Translations under genes and position numbers: made by a program | The notes under the pieces: generated by a model | The model's database searches: none | What the model was told of the DNA's origin: nothing | What the model saw: only the letters and a program-made list of their open reading frames with translations | Source of the DNA: Oscillospiraceae bacterium | GTDB taxonomy: Bacteria > Bacillota > Clostridia > Oscillospirales > Ruminococcaceae | Assembly: GCA_019423755.1 (NCBI GenBank) | Contig: JAHZAU010000011.1 | Coordinates: forward strand, 1-64,000 | DNA length: 64,000 nt | Reading direction: 5' to 3' | Shown here: positions 49,039 to 57,805 of the stretch, piece by piece | Layout: every line of letters starts with the position of its first letter | Numbering within the stretch: the stretch's first letter is position 1

Positions 49039-50412
49039 CTATTCCTCTTTTTCCTTGGGCAGGCGCAGCAGCCGGCGGGACAGGAGCAGGAAGGTCGTCC
49101 CGGTGATGAGGGATGCGGCGATGTCCGCCACCGGTTCCGCCACAAAGATGCCGTTGCGTCCCATGACCAGCGGCAGGATAAAGGTCAGCGGGATCAGCAG
49201 GATGATCTTTCGCAGCAGGGCCAGCACCATGGACACCTTGGCCTGTCCCAGCGCCACAAAGGTCTGCTGGCAGCTGTACTGCATACCCAGCAGGAAGACG
49301 CCAAACATAAAGGTGGGCAGATACTGGGTAGCCAGGGCGATGAGCGCCGGGTCGGGGGAGAAGATCATGGGGAAGATCTGCGGCACCAGCATGCACACCA
49401 GCCAAACGGCGGTGGTGTAGCCGATGGCCACCCCAAACAGCAGGCCGAAGGCCTTCTTCACCCGGTCGATCTTGCGGGCGCCGTAGTTGTAGCTGATAAT
49501 GGGCTGGGCCCCCTGGGTCAGGCCCATGACCGGCAGGGTCATGAACTGCATGGTGGAAAGCAGCACCGACATGGCGCCGATGAGGGCGTTGACCTCGTCG
49601 CCGCCGTAGCGCTTCACCTGGACGTTAAAGGTCAGCTGTACCAGGCTTTCGGTGGACTGCATGATAAAGGGCGACACACCCAGCGCCAGCACCGGCAGCA
49701 GGATCTTTGCCTTGGGGCGCAGATACTCCTTGCGGATGCGCAGGATGCTCTTGGGCCCGGTCAAAAACCGCAGCACCCACAGCGCCGAGATGGTCTGGGA
49801 GACGATGGTGGCCACCGCCGCGCCCTGGACGCCCATACCCATCCCGTAGATGAGGATGGGGTCCAAAATAATGTTGGTGATGGCGCCGATGAGCACCGTC
49901 AGCATGCTGGTGGTAGCAAAGCCCTGGGAGCTGATAAAGAAGTTGAGCCCCAGCGCCATCTGTACCGAGATGGTGCCGATAAGATAGATGCCGAAATACC
50001 GGCTGGCATAGGGCAGGGTCTCGGCCGTCGCGCCGAACATCATCAGCAGCGGGTCCTTGGCCACAAAGAATACCCCGGTGAGCACCAGCGACAGGATCAG
50101 CAGGCTGCTGAAGGAGTTGCCCAGGATCTCTTCGGCCTCCTCCTTGTTCCCGGCGCCCAGGGCGATGGACGCCCGCGGCGCGCCGCCCATACCGATCAGG
50201 GCGGAAAATGCCGAGATGATCATAATCAGCGGGAAGCAGACGCCCAGCGCCGCCAGCGCCAGGGAGCCTTCCCCCGGCAGATGCCCGATGTAGATACGGT
50301 CTACAATGTTGTACAGCGCGTTGATCACCTGGGCGGTGATGGCCGGGAGCGACAGCTTAAACAGCAGCTTCCCGATGGGTTCGGTCCCCAGCATGTTCTC
50401 TTGATTGGCCAT
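49039..50412 (-). CDS. MATE-family multidrug efflux transporter
   Basis: A 457-residue protein with 12 predicted membrane helices and the MATE layout in two halves (PIGKLLFKLSLPAITAQVINALYNIVDRIYIG at the start; second half from about residue 240, MGLTQGAQPIISYNYGARKIDRVKKAF). It resembles the MepA/NorM-like branch that expels cationic compounds by Na+ or H+ antiport. The ATG follows GAAAGGTGCC and lies about 50 bases from a TATAAT. Confidence 0.92.
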   Translation of the reverse strand: MANQENMLGTEPIGKLLFKLSLPAITAQVINALYNIVDRIYIGHLPGEGSLALAALGVCFPLIMIISAFSALIGMGGAPRASIALGAGNKEEAEEILGNSFSSLLILSLVLTGVFFVAKDPLLMMFGATAETLPYASRYFGIYLIGTISVQMALGLNFFISSQGFATTSMLTVLIGAITNIILDPILIYGMGMGVQGAAVATIVSQTISALWVLRFLTGPKSILRIRKEYLRPKAKILLPVLALGVSPFIMQSTESLVQLTFNVQVKRYGGDEVNALIGAMSVLLSTMQFMTLPVMGLTQGAQPIISYNYGARKIDRVKKAFGLLFGVAIGYTTAVWLVCMLVPQIFPMIFSPDPALIALATQYLPTFMFGVFLLGMQYSCQQTFVALGQAKVSMVLALLRKIILLIPLTFILPLVMGRNGIFVAEPVADIAASLITGTTFLLLSRRLLRLPKEKEE

Positions 50413-50464
50413 AGGTATCGGCACCTTTCTTTTTTTGAAATACGAGCGTTCTATGCAGATAACA

Positions 50465-50493
50465 ATTATAGTCCTACTGGTCTGTTTTTTCCA
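50465..50493 (-). promoter_or_regulatory. promoter of the MATE gene
   Basis: Minus strand TGGAAA, 17-base spacer, TATAAT. Confidence 0.55.
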
Positions 50494-50565
50494 GTTCCCC
50501 GGAAGAATATTCATGTATTCTTCACTTAATATTCATAATTATTAGGAATCTTAAGTATATCCTAC

Positions 50566-50594
50566 AAAAAACGCGCCGTCTCCGGCGCGTTTTT
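50566..50594 (-). terminator. terminator after the NUDIX gene
   Basis: AAAAACGCGCCG-TCT-CCGGCGCGTTTTT, three bases from the NUDIX stop. Confidence 0.9.
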
Positions 50595-50596
50595 CC

Positions 50597-51139
50597 TTAT
50601 TCTTTTCCCTGCCGCAGCATCGCCATCTTCAGGATGCCGATCTGGGTCTTGGCATCGGGGATCTCCCCGCGCATCACCATACCCAGCGCCTCCTCAAAGT
50701 CCATGGGCACCACGTCCAAAAACTCGTTTTCGTCCAGATGCTGGTGGGAAGGCGTCAGCCCCCGCGCCAGGTAAATGTGGATGATCTCGGTGTCGTAGGC
50801 CGGGGTGGGGTACAGTTCCCCCAGCTTTTCCAGGCTCTCTGCCCGGTACCCGGTCTCCTCCTCCAGCTCCCGTGCGCCGCAGACCATCGGGTCCTCGTCC
50901 TTTTCCCGCTTGCCCGCCGGCAGCTCCAGCAGTTCCTTGCCGTAGGGGTACCGGTACTGCCGCACCAGCAGCAGCTTGCCCTGGGGGTCCAGCGCCACGA
51001 CGCAGACCCCGCCGTTGTGCTCGATGACCTCCCGGTCGGACTGCGCGCCGTTTTCCAGCTCCACCTGGTCCCGCCGCAGATTGAGGATCCTCCCCTCATA
51101 CAGCCGCTGACTTCCCAAACATCTTTCCTCGTGCGCCAC
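50597..51139 (-). CDS. NUDIX hydrolase, ADP-ribose pyrophosphatase type
   Basis: A 180-residue NUDIX enzyme (NudF-like) that would cleave ADP-ribose to AMP and ribose 5-phosphate. The Nudix box runs through ELPAGKREKDEDPMVCGARELEEETGY in the pattern Gx5Ex7REUxEExGU. A GTG start is proposed because GGGAGG sits 8 bases upstream and the -10 TATACT (51168-51173) would leave only a few leader bases for the ATG 18 bases earlier; it also gives the usual family length. Monocistronic. Confidence 0.88.
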   Translation of the reverse strand: MAHEERCLGSQRLYEGRILNLRRDQVELENGAQSDREVIEHNGGVCVVALDPQGKLLLVRQYRYPYGKELLELPAGKREKDEDPMVCGARELEEETGYRAESLEKLGELYPTPAYDTEIIHIYLARGLTPSHQHLDENEFLDVVPMDFEEALGMVMRGEIPDAKTQIGILKMAMLRQGKE

Positions 51140-51167
51140 AATGACCGCCTCCCGCATTTTTTCTCTC

Positions 51168-51173
51168 AGTATA
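51168..51173 (-). promoter_or_regulatory. -10 box of the NUDIX gene
   Basis: Minus strand TATACT; the -35 region 17 bases upstream (GTGCAA) is poor. Confidence 0.45.
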
Positions 51174-51245
51174 CCACCCGCCGGACGCCTTTGCACCTGT
51201 TTTCGGGCAAAAAAATACCGCAGGCCGTGCAGCCTGCAGTATCCT

Positions 51246-51277
51246 CAAAATAAAACTATCCGGATAATTTTATTTTG
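51246..51277 (-). terminator. terminator of rpsT
   Basis: AT-rich nearly perfect inverted repeat CAAAATAAAAYTATC/GATARTTTTATTTTG with T-rich 3' arm, immediately downstream of rpsT. Confidence 0.75.
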
Positions 51278-51282
51278 TCACC

Positions 51283-51537
51283 TTATTTAGCCAGAGCGTT
51301 AGCCAGGGTAGATTTCTTTCTAGCAGCGCAGTTTTTGTGGATGATACCTCTAGCGCAAGCCTGATCGATCTTCTTGACAGCAGCTTTAACAGCAGCCTCT
51401 TTGTTCTCTGCGTTGTTGGTGATTGCAACGTTAGCCTCTTTGATCAGAGTCTTCAGATTGCTCTTGTAAGCCTTGTTCTGAGCGGTTTTCTTAGCCTGAA
51501 CCAGGACTCTCTTCTTAGCAGATTTGATGTTAGCCAT
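51283..51537 (-). CDS. rpsT: 30S ribosomal protein S20
   Basis: An 84-residue S20 starting MANIKSAKKR, with the Lys/Ala-rich helical body and the AARKKSTLAKA-like end, here NCAARKKSTLANALAK. It binds 16S rRNA. The gene is clearly less GC-rich than its neighbours, in line with codon use for high expression. It diverges from gpr, as rpsT and gpr do in Bacillus subtilis. AAGGAGGTGCTGG sets the start. Confidence 0.97.
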   Translation of the reverse strand: MANIKSAKKRVLVQAKKTAQNKAYKSNLKTLIKEANVAITNNAENKEAAVKAAVKKIDQACARGIIHKNCAARKKSTLANALAK

Positions 51538-51573
51538 TCCAGCACCTCCTTTTCCCTTATGACAGTACAAATA

Positions 51574-51602
51574 ATTTTATCATCCATTTTCCAAAAAATC
51601 AA
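51574..51602 (-). promoter_or_regulatory. promoter of rpsT
   Basis: Minus strand TTGATT, 17-base spacer, TAAAAT, within an AT-rich stretch. Confidence 0.7.
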
Positions 51603-51780
51603 CCTTCCTTTTATCACTTTGTGAAAAACAGCAAAATTTTTCCCTTTCTCCCCGGTTCTTTTTTGCTGGATGACCGGGTTTTTCCGGTTTTTTCGGGCCT
51701 TCTTTCCCCGGTTGTATGCCTGCTCCCCGCCCGGCCCATACTTTTTGCGTCCAAACTTATCGAGAAAGGATCGGATTTAC

Positions 51781-52623
51781 ATGGAACTTCCCCGCACCGA
51801 CCTGGCCCTGGAGCTGGCCCGCTCCGCCTCCTCCACCGCCGGCCTGCGCAGCCAGACCCGCCGGGTAGCCGGCATGGAGATCACCTCCACCGACATCGAC
51901 ACCCCCGAAGCCGCCCAGGCCCTGGGCAAGCCCCGGGGCCGCTACCTGACCCTGCAGACCAAACCCCTTTGGCAGTCCAGCCTGGACCAGGACGACGCCA
52001 TCTGCGCCGCCGCCCACTGCCTGCGCCAGCTGCTTCCCACCAACGGCTGCGTGCTGGTGGCGGGCCTGGGCAACTCCGACATCACCCCCGACGCCCTGGG
52101 CCCCCGGACCATCAACGGCATCCTGGCCACCCGCCACCTGTCCCACTCCCTCTGCCGCAGCCTGGGGCTGGAAAACCTGCGGGCGGTCTGCGCCATCGCC
52201 CCCGGCGTCATGGGCCAGACCGGCGCCGAAACCGGTGAGATCCTGGCGGCCCTGGTGCGGCAGCTGCGCCCCAGCGCGGTCATCGCCGTGGATGCCCTGG
52301 CCGCCCGGGACACCCAGCGCCTGGGTACCACCATCCAGATCTCCGACACCGGCATCGCCCCCGGCTCCGGCGTGCTCAACGCCCGGCGGGAGCTTTGCCG
52401 CCGTACCTTGGGGGTGCCGGTGATCTCCATGGGCATCCCCACCGTGGTGGACGCCAGCGGCCTGATCCCGGAGCCGCCCTCCGCCCACAGCCAGCCGCTG
52501 ATGGTCACCCCGCGGGAAATCGACCTGCTCATCGGCCACGGCGCGCGCTTTTTGGCCGGCGCCATCAACAAGGCCCTGCAGCCTCAGCTTTCCTTGGAAG
52601 AACTGCGCGGCCTCTGCTCCTGA
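51781..52623 (+). CDS. gpr: spore germination protease GPR
   Basis: A 280-residue GPR, the aspartate-type endopeptidase that degrades small acid-soluble proteins during spore outgrowth. Family landmarks: RTDLALELA at the N-terminus (propeptide region), LVAGLGNSDITPDALGPRTI, APGVMGQTGAETGEI, VDALAARDTQRLGTTIQISDTGIAPGSGV and VISMGIPTVVDA. The rpsT-gpr neighbourhood is conserved in spore formers, with spoIIP some 5 kb away here instead of adjacent. GAGAAAGGATCGG precedes the ATG. Forespore (sigma-G) expression is expected. Confidence 0.95.
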   Translation: MELPRTDLALELARSASSTAGLRSQTRRVAGMEITSTDIDTPEAAQALGKPRGRYLTLQTKPLWQSSLDQDDAICAAAHCLRQLLPTNGCVLVAGLGNSDITPDALGPRTINGILATRHLSHSLCRSLGLENLRAVCAIAPGVMGQTGAETGEILAALVRQLRPSAVIAVDALAARDTQRLGTTIQISDTGIAPGSGVLNARRELCRRTLGVPVISMGIPTVVDASGLIPEPPSAHSQPLMVTPREIDLLIGHGARFLAGAINKALQPQLSLEELRGLCS

Positions 52624-52645
52624 CCGCCGGTTTTTGCCACAGAAA

Positions 52646-52686
52646 ACCGCCGCCCCGGCGTCTGCCGGGGCGGCGGTAATTTTTTT
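52646..52686 (+). terminator. terminator after gpr
   Basis: ACCGCCGCCCCGGC-GTCT-GCCGGGGCGGCGGT followed by AA and eight T residues. Confidence 0.93.
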
Positions 52687-52703
52687 CGAAAAAAGCGTTG
52701 CCG

Positions 52704-54455
52704 CTACTCCTGGGTGGGAGCAAACTGGCTGCGGTAAAGCTGGGCGTAAAAGCCGTTTTTCTCCAAAAGCTCGGTATGCCGCCCCTGCTCGATGATCTCC
52801 CCGTCCCGCATGACCAGGATGTTGTCTGCCTCCTGGATGGTGGACAGCCGGTGCGCCACGATAAAGCTGGTGCGCCCCTCCATCATCCGGGCAAACGCCT
52901 TCTGGATGCGCACCTCGGTGCGGGTGTCGATGGAACTGGTGGCCTCGTCCAGGATGAGCATGGGCGGCTGGGTGAGCATCACCCGCGCGATGCACAAAAG
53001 CTGCTTCTGTCCCTGGGAAAGGTTGCCCCCGTCGCCGGTGACCACCGTGTCGTAGCCCTGGGGCAGACGCTTGATAAAGCTGTGGGCGTGGGCCTCCTTG
53101 GCCGCCTGGATGATCTGCTCCCTGGTGGCGTCCGGCGCGCCGTAGGCGATGTTTTCGGCCACCGTCCCCTCAAAGAGCCAGGTGTCCTGCAGCACCATAC
53201 CGTACAGGCTGCGCAACGCCCGGCGGCGCAGCTTCTGGATGGGCACGCCGTCCACCCGGATCTCCCCGCCGTCGGTGTCGTAAAACCGCATGAGCAGGTT
53301 GATAATGGTGGTCTTGCCGCAGCCGGTGGGGCCGACGATGGCCACCCGCTGGCCCGGCTGGGCGGTGACGTTCAGGTCCCGGATCAGCGGACGGTCCGGG
53401 TCGTAGGCGAAGCGCACCCCGTCCAGCTCCACCTTGCCTTGGCAGTGGGGCAGCTCCTGGGCGTCGGGCGCATCGTCCGGCTCGGGCTTCCGGTCCAGGA
53501 TGGCGAAGATGCGCCGGGCGCTGGCCAGGGCGGTCTGCAGCTCGGTGACCACGCCGGAGATCTCGTTAAAGGGTTTGGTATACTGGTTGGCGTAGGAAAG
53601 GAAGCAGGAAAGCTGTCCCACGCTCAATCCCCCGCTCAAGGCGCTCAGCGCGCCCACGATACCCACCGCGGCGTACACCATGCTGTTGACAAAGCGGGTG
53701 GCAGGATTGGTCAGCGAGGAATAAAACTGCGACTTCACCCCCGACTCGTACAGCCGGCGGTTGATCTCCTCAAATTCCTCCTGGCACTGCTCCTCCCGGC
53801 CAAAGGCGGCCACCACCTTCTGGCCGCCCACCATCTCCTCCACATAGGCGCCGATCTCGCCCCGCAGGCGGCTCTGCTCCCGGAAGAGGCTGTGGGACCG
53901 CTTGGCGATAAAGGACGCCACAAACAGCGAAAGCGGGGTGATGAACACCACCACCAAAGCGATGGTGCGGTTGATGAGCAGCATATACCCCAGCGTCACC
54001 GCGATGGTCACCACCCCGGTAAACAGCTGAGAAAAGCCCTGCAGCAGGCCGTCGGACACGGCATCCACATCGTTGATGACCCGGCTGATCAGGTCGCCGT
54101 GGGGGTGCTGGTCCAGGGTAGAAAGCGGCGCCCGCTCCAAGGCGGAAAACATCTGTACCCGCAGGTCCCGCACCGTCTGGTAGGTGACCATGTTGGTGCA
54201 GGTGGTCATCAGCCAGGCAAAGAGCGCCGCTCCCAGCACCACCGCGCCCAGCTCCGCCAAAATAGGCACCAACCGTCCGAAGTCCACCCGCCCGGCGCCC
54301 ACCACCTGGTCGATGGCCTCGCCGATGAGGATGGGGGTGTACAGGTTCAGGCTGACGCTGAGCACCGCGCAGCCCAGCGCCGCCAAAAGCCAGCCCCAGT
54401 AGGGCCGGGCGTACCGCAGCACCCGCCGCAGCACCGGTCTTCTTAGTTCTTCCAT
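52704..54455 (-). CDS. heterodimeric ABC exporter subunit, canonical ATP-site half
   Basis: A 583-residue half-transporter: six-helix membrane domain (about residues 1-320) and nucleotide-binding domain with Walker A GPTGCGKTTI, Walker B LILDEATSSID with the catalytic Glu, but the signature reads LSQGQ. The preceding gene has the opposite pattern, so together they form one active and one degenerate ATP site, as in heterodimeric exporters of the BmrCD/TM287-288 kind. Likely exports drugs or lipids. Its start overlaps the partner's end by 13 bases. Confidence 0.92.
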   Translation of the reverse strand: MEELRRPVLRRVLRYARPYWGWLLAALGCAVLSVSLNLYTPILIGEAIDQVVGAGRVDFGRLVPILAELGAVVLGAALFAWLMTTCTNMVTYQTVRDLRVQMFSALERAPLSTLDQHPHGDLISRVINDVDAVSDGLLQGFSQLFTGVVTIAVTLGYMLLINRTIALVVVFITPLSLFVASFIAKRSHSLFREQSRLRGEIGAYVEEMVGGQKVVAAFGREEQCQEEFEEINRRLYESGVKSQFYSSLTNPATRFVNSMVYAAVGIVGALSALSGGLSVGQLSCFLSYANQYTKPFNEISGVVTELQTALASARRIFAILDRKPEPDDAPDAQELPHCQGKVELDGVRFAYDPDRPLIRDLNVTAQPGQRVAIVGPTGCGKTTIINLLMRFYDTDGGEIRVDGVPIQKLRRRALRSLYGMVLQDTWLFEGTVAENIAYGAPDATREQIIQAAKEAHAHSFIKRLPQGYDTVVTGDGGNLSQGQKQLLCIARVMLTQPPMLILDEATSSIDTRTEVRIQKAFARMMEGRTSFIVAHRLSTIQEADNILVMRDGEIIEQGRHTELLEKNGFYAQLYRSQFAPTQE

Positions 54456-56221
54456 GCTGCCGCACCTCCTTCCTCTTCGCTCACGCTGCCTTCCTGGGGA
54501 AGTCCCATCCCCTGGGAAAGGCAGATCTCCCGGTATAACGGGCAGCTTTGCAGCAGCTTTTCATGGGTGCCGGTACCGGCCAGACGGCCGTCGTCCAGCA
54601 CCAGGATCTGGTCCGCCTGGCGTACTGTCGAGGCCCGCTGGCTCACCAGCAGCACCGTCATCTCCTTACAATCCCGGGCGATGGCCCGGCGCAGGGCCGC
54701 GTCGGTGGCAAAGTCCAGGGCGCTGGCGCTGTCGTCCAGGATGAGCACCTCCGGACGCCCCACCAGGGCCCGGGCGATGGTCAGACGCTGGCGCTGCCCG
54801 CCGGAAAAGTTCTGTCCGCCCTGGTCCACCTGGGTGTCCAGGCCGTCCGGCAGCTTCTCCACAAATTCCCGGGCCTGGGCCGTCTCCAATGCCGCCCAGA
54901 TCTCCTCGTCACTGGCGTCCTTTTTGCGCCAGCACAGGTTTTTGCGCAGGCTCCCCGAGAAGAGCACCGCCTTCTGGGGCACGATGCCCAGCTTGCCCCG
55001 CAGCTGGCCGAGGGGGTATTGCCGCACGTCCACACCGTCCACCAACACCTGCCCGGCAGCCACATCATAAAACCGGGGCACCAGGTTCACCAGGGTGGAT
55101 TTGCCCGCGCCGGTACCACCAATGATGCCGATGACCTGCCCCGCCCCGGCGGAGAAGCTGATCTCCTCCAAAGACGGCTCCCCCGACCCAGGGTAAGCAA
55201 AGTTCACCCCGCAGAAGGCCACCTTGGGGCCGCCTGCCACCGCCTGTACCAGGGCGTTTCCCGCGTCGGTCAGGGAAGGCTCGGTGTCCAGCACCTGGCA
55301 CACCCGCGCGCCGGAGGCGGAAGCCTTGGTGAACAGCACCACCAGGTTGGCCACCACGATCATAGCCAGTAAAATCTGGTTTAAGTAGTTGACAAAGGCC
55401 AATATCTCGCCCTGGGTCATCTCCCCGCTGTTGACCCGCCAGCCGCCCAGCCAGATAACGGCGATGACCGCCAGGTTGATGAGGATGGTGGTCAGGGGGT
55501 TGAGCAGGGCGGAGATGCGCCCCACCGCTACGCTGGTGCGCATCTGGTCGTCGCTGGCTTCCCCAAAGCGTTTGGCCTCGGTCTCCTGCCGGGAAAACGC
55601 CCGGATGACCCGCACGCCGCTTAAGTTTTCCCGGGTAATGAGGGACAGGCGGTCCAGCTTTTTCTGGATGGTGCGGTAGTAGGGGATGCTCCGGCTCATG
55701 ACCAGGTAAAGCACCAGGGCGATAAGCGGTCCCACCACCAAAAAGACGCAGCTGAGCTTCCAGTCCAGCAGCACCGCCATTACGGTGGCGCCCACTACCA
55801 AAAAGGGCGCCCGTACCACCAGCCGGATGAGCATGGCCACCGCCTGCTGCAGCTGGTTGATGTCGTTTGTCATGCGGGTGATCAGCGACGGGGTGCCCAG
55901 CTGGTCGATCTCGCTGTGGGAAAGGCGCTGGATGTGGGCAAACAGGTCGTTGCGCAGCACGGTGCCAAAGCCCTGGGACGCCTTGGCCGCGAAATACTGG
56001 CACACAAAGGCGCACCCCAGGCCCACCGCGCCCAGCAGCACCAGCAGCCCGCCCATGCGGGCGATGTAGCCCCGGTCGCCGCTGGCGATGCCCACGTCGA
56101 TGATCTTCGCCATGACCAGCGGCACAATCAGCTCGAACACCGCCTCGGTCAGCTTAAAGAGCGGCCCCAGCAGCACCTCCCGGCGAAATCCCTTCAGGTA
56201 TTTGCGAAACAGTCGTATCAT
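54443..56221 (-). CDS. heterodimeric ABC exporter subunit, degenerate-site half
   Basis: A 592-residue half-transporter with a six-helix membrane domain and Walker A GGTGAGKSTL, canonical signature FSGGQRQRL, but Walker B LILDDSASALD with Asp where the catalytic Glu should be. That Asp pairs with the LSQGQ of the partner to give the degenerate site. A GGAGG lies 12 bases before the ATG; an upstream in-frame start has no better site. First gene of a two-gene operon. Confidence 0.92.
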   Translation of the reverse strand: MIRLFRKYLKGFRREVLLGPLFKLTEAVFELIVPLVMAKIIDVGIASGDRGYIARMGGLLVLLGAVGLGCAFVCQYFAAKASQGFGTVLRNDLFAHIQRLSHSEIDQLGTPSLITRMTNDINQLQQAVAMLIRLVVRAPFLVVGATVMAVLLDWKLSCVFLVVGPLIALVLYLVMSRSIPYYRTIQKKLDRLSLITRENLSGVRVIRAFSRQETEAKRFGEASDDQMRTSVAVGRISALLNPLTTILINLAVIAVIWLGGWRVNSGEMTQGEILAFVNYLNQILLAMIVVANLVVLFTKASASGARVCQVLDTEPSLTDAGNALVQAVAGGPKVAFCGVNFAYPGSGEPSLEEISFSAGAGQVIGIIGGTGAGKSTLVNLVPRFYDVAAGQVLVDGVDVRQYPLGQLRGKLGIVPQKAVLFSGSLRKNLCWRKKDASDEEIWAALETAQAREFVEKLPDGLDTQVDQGGQNFSGGQRQRLTIARALVGRPEVLILDDSASALDFATDAALRRAIARDCKEMTVLLVSQRASTVRQADQILVLDDGRLAGTGTHEKLLQSCPLYREICLSQGMGLPQEGSVSEEEGGAAAWKN

Positions 56222-56424
56222 CCTTTTCTCTTTCCTCCTGCCTAAAAAACCTTCGCCGCCTCCGCTTTGCCCGCCGCTTTTTGCGGGCGCTTGCATCCGG
56301 ACGGCGCCGGTGTTATATTACTATCAGTATCGCTATCCATGATTATACCACCTGCCCCCGGCGGTTTCCAGGGCAGGTCCTGGTTTTTTCCCCGGCTTCT
56401 GTCAGCACGGAAAGGAGCGTTTTT

Positions 56425-57750
56425 ATGCAGATGAACCTGCTTGTCACCCTCAATAGCGGCTACCTTAAGCCGCTGACCGTCATGCTCCACTCCTTGGAGC
56501 GCAGCAACCCCGACTCGGTCTTTACCGTCTATGTCGCCCACCATTCCCTCACCGCCCAGGACTTCGCCTTCCTGCGCGCCCGGCTGGACCCGGCCCGCAT
56601 CCGCCTAAAAAGCGTCGAAGTGTCCGACCAGCTGCTCCACTCGGCCCCCATCACCTACCGCTACCCCCGGGAGATGTACTACCGGCTGTTCGCCGCCCGC
56701 TTCCTGCCCCAGGACCTGGACCGCATCCTCTACCTGGACCCGGACCTGGTGGTGATCCGCCCGCTGGACTCCCTGTACAAGATGGACTTCGGCCAAAACC
56801 TGTTTATCGCCGCCTCCCACGTGGGCCGCTCCCTCAAGGCCTTTAACGAGCTGCGGCTGGACATGCCGGAAAACAGCGTCCCCTACGTCAACTCCGGCGT
56901 CATGATGATGAACCTGGAACTGCTGCGCCAGGAGCTGGACGAGGAGCGTATCCTGCGCTACATCCAGGACAACCGGGACCTGCTGTTCCTGCCCGACCAG
57001 GACGTGCTCAACGGCCTCTACGGCGACCGCATCCTCACCGTCAGCCCCTTCCTCTATAACCTCAACGAAAAGTTCCTCCTCTTCTCCCAGCTCAAGCCCA
57101 CCGGCGGCGCCCGCATCAACCTGGATTGGGTGCGGCGCAACACCGTCATCGTCCACTACTGCGGCAAGAATAAGCCCTGGAAGGAAGGATACCACGGCGA
57201 GCTGGGCGAGTTTTACTTCGCCGCTGCCGGGGAGCTGGACCTTTCTGCCGACCCGGCCCGCTCCCTGGACGAGATCACCGTGCGGCCCCTTTCTCCCCAG
57301 GAGGACGCCCAGGCCCGTACCCTGCTGCAGGACCGGTGGTTTACCTGCAGCCAGCTGGTGGACGGCCGGCTTCAGGACCTGACCGCCTTCCCCGCCTACG
57401 CCGCTTGGAGCGGCCCCGACCTGGTGGGCCTGGTGACCTTCACCTTCCCGGAGCCGTCGGTCTGCCGCCTGCTCTCCCTGGACAGCCTGTATGAAAACCA
57501 GGGCATCGGCACCCGCCTCATCCAGGCCGCCGCTGATCACGCCCGCTCCCAGGGCTGCCGCTGCCTGCAGATCCGCCTGACCAACGACAACCTGGACGCC
57601 CTGGGCTTCTGCCAGCGCCGGGGCTTCGACCTGACCGCCCTGCATCGGGACGTTATGAGCGAAGCGCGCCGCCAGATCCCGCTGATCCCCGAGCGCTCCG
57701 AATCCGGCATCCCGGTCCGCCACCAGTTGGAGCTGGAACTGCCCCTGTAA
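56425..57750 (+). CDS. GT8 glycosyltransferase fused to a GNAT acetyltransferase
   Basis: A 441-residue two-domain protein. Residues 1-280: glycosyltransferase family 8 with NLLVTLNSGYLKPL, YYRLFAARFLPQDLDRILYLDPDLVV (the metal-binding D-x-D), PYVNSGVMMMN, LPDQDVLNGLY and IVHYCGKNKPW. Residues 285-430: GNAT fold with the acetyl-CoA loop ENQGIGTRLIQAAADHA and LTNDNLDALGFCQRRGFDL. It could add a sugar and acetylate it or its carrier. AAAGGAGCG is the ribosome site. It lies alone between a divergent ABC operon and a terminator, with no other glycan genes, so the acceptor is unknown. Confidence 0.88.
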   Translation: MQMNLLVTLNSGYLKPLTVMLHSLERSNPDSVFTVYVAHHSLTAQDFAFLRARLDPARIRLKSVEVSDQLLHSAPITYRYPREMYYRLFAARFLPQDLDRILYLDPDLVVIRPLDSLYKMDFGQNLFIAASHVGRSLKAFNELRLDMPENSVPYVNSGVMMMNLELLRQELDEERILRYIQDNRDLLFLPDQDVLNGLYGDRILTVSPFLYNLNEKFLLFSQLKPTGGARINLDWVRRNTVIVHYCGKNKPWKEGYHGELGEFYFAAAGELDLSADPARSLDEITVRPLSPQEDAQARTLLQDRWFTCSQLVDGRLQDLTAFPAYAAWSGPDLVGLVTFTFPEPSVCRLLSLDSLYENQGIGTRLIQAAADHARSQGCRCLQIRLTNDNLDALGFCQRRGFDLTALHRDVMSEARRQIPLIPERSESGIPVRHQLELELPL

Positions 57751-57754
57751 CTGC

Positions 57755-57804
57755 AAAAAACGCCCCCGTCCGGTGATTTCAGCCGGATAGGGGCGTTTTG
57801 TTTT
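57755..57804 (+). terminator. bidirectional terminator
   Basis: AAAACGCCCCCGTCCGG/CCGGATAGGGGCGTTTTGTTTT between convergent genes. Confidence 0.88.
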
Positions 57805-57805
57805 A

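Noticed and set aside
51283..51537. AT-rich island as horizontally acquired DNA
   Set aside because: It is exactly rpsT, where codon choice and Lys/Asn content explain the lower GC.
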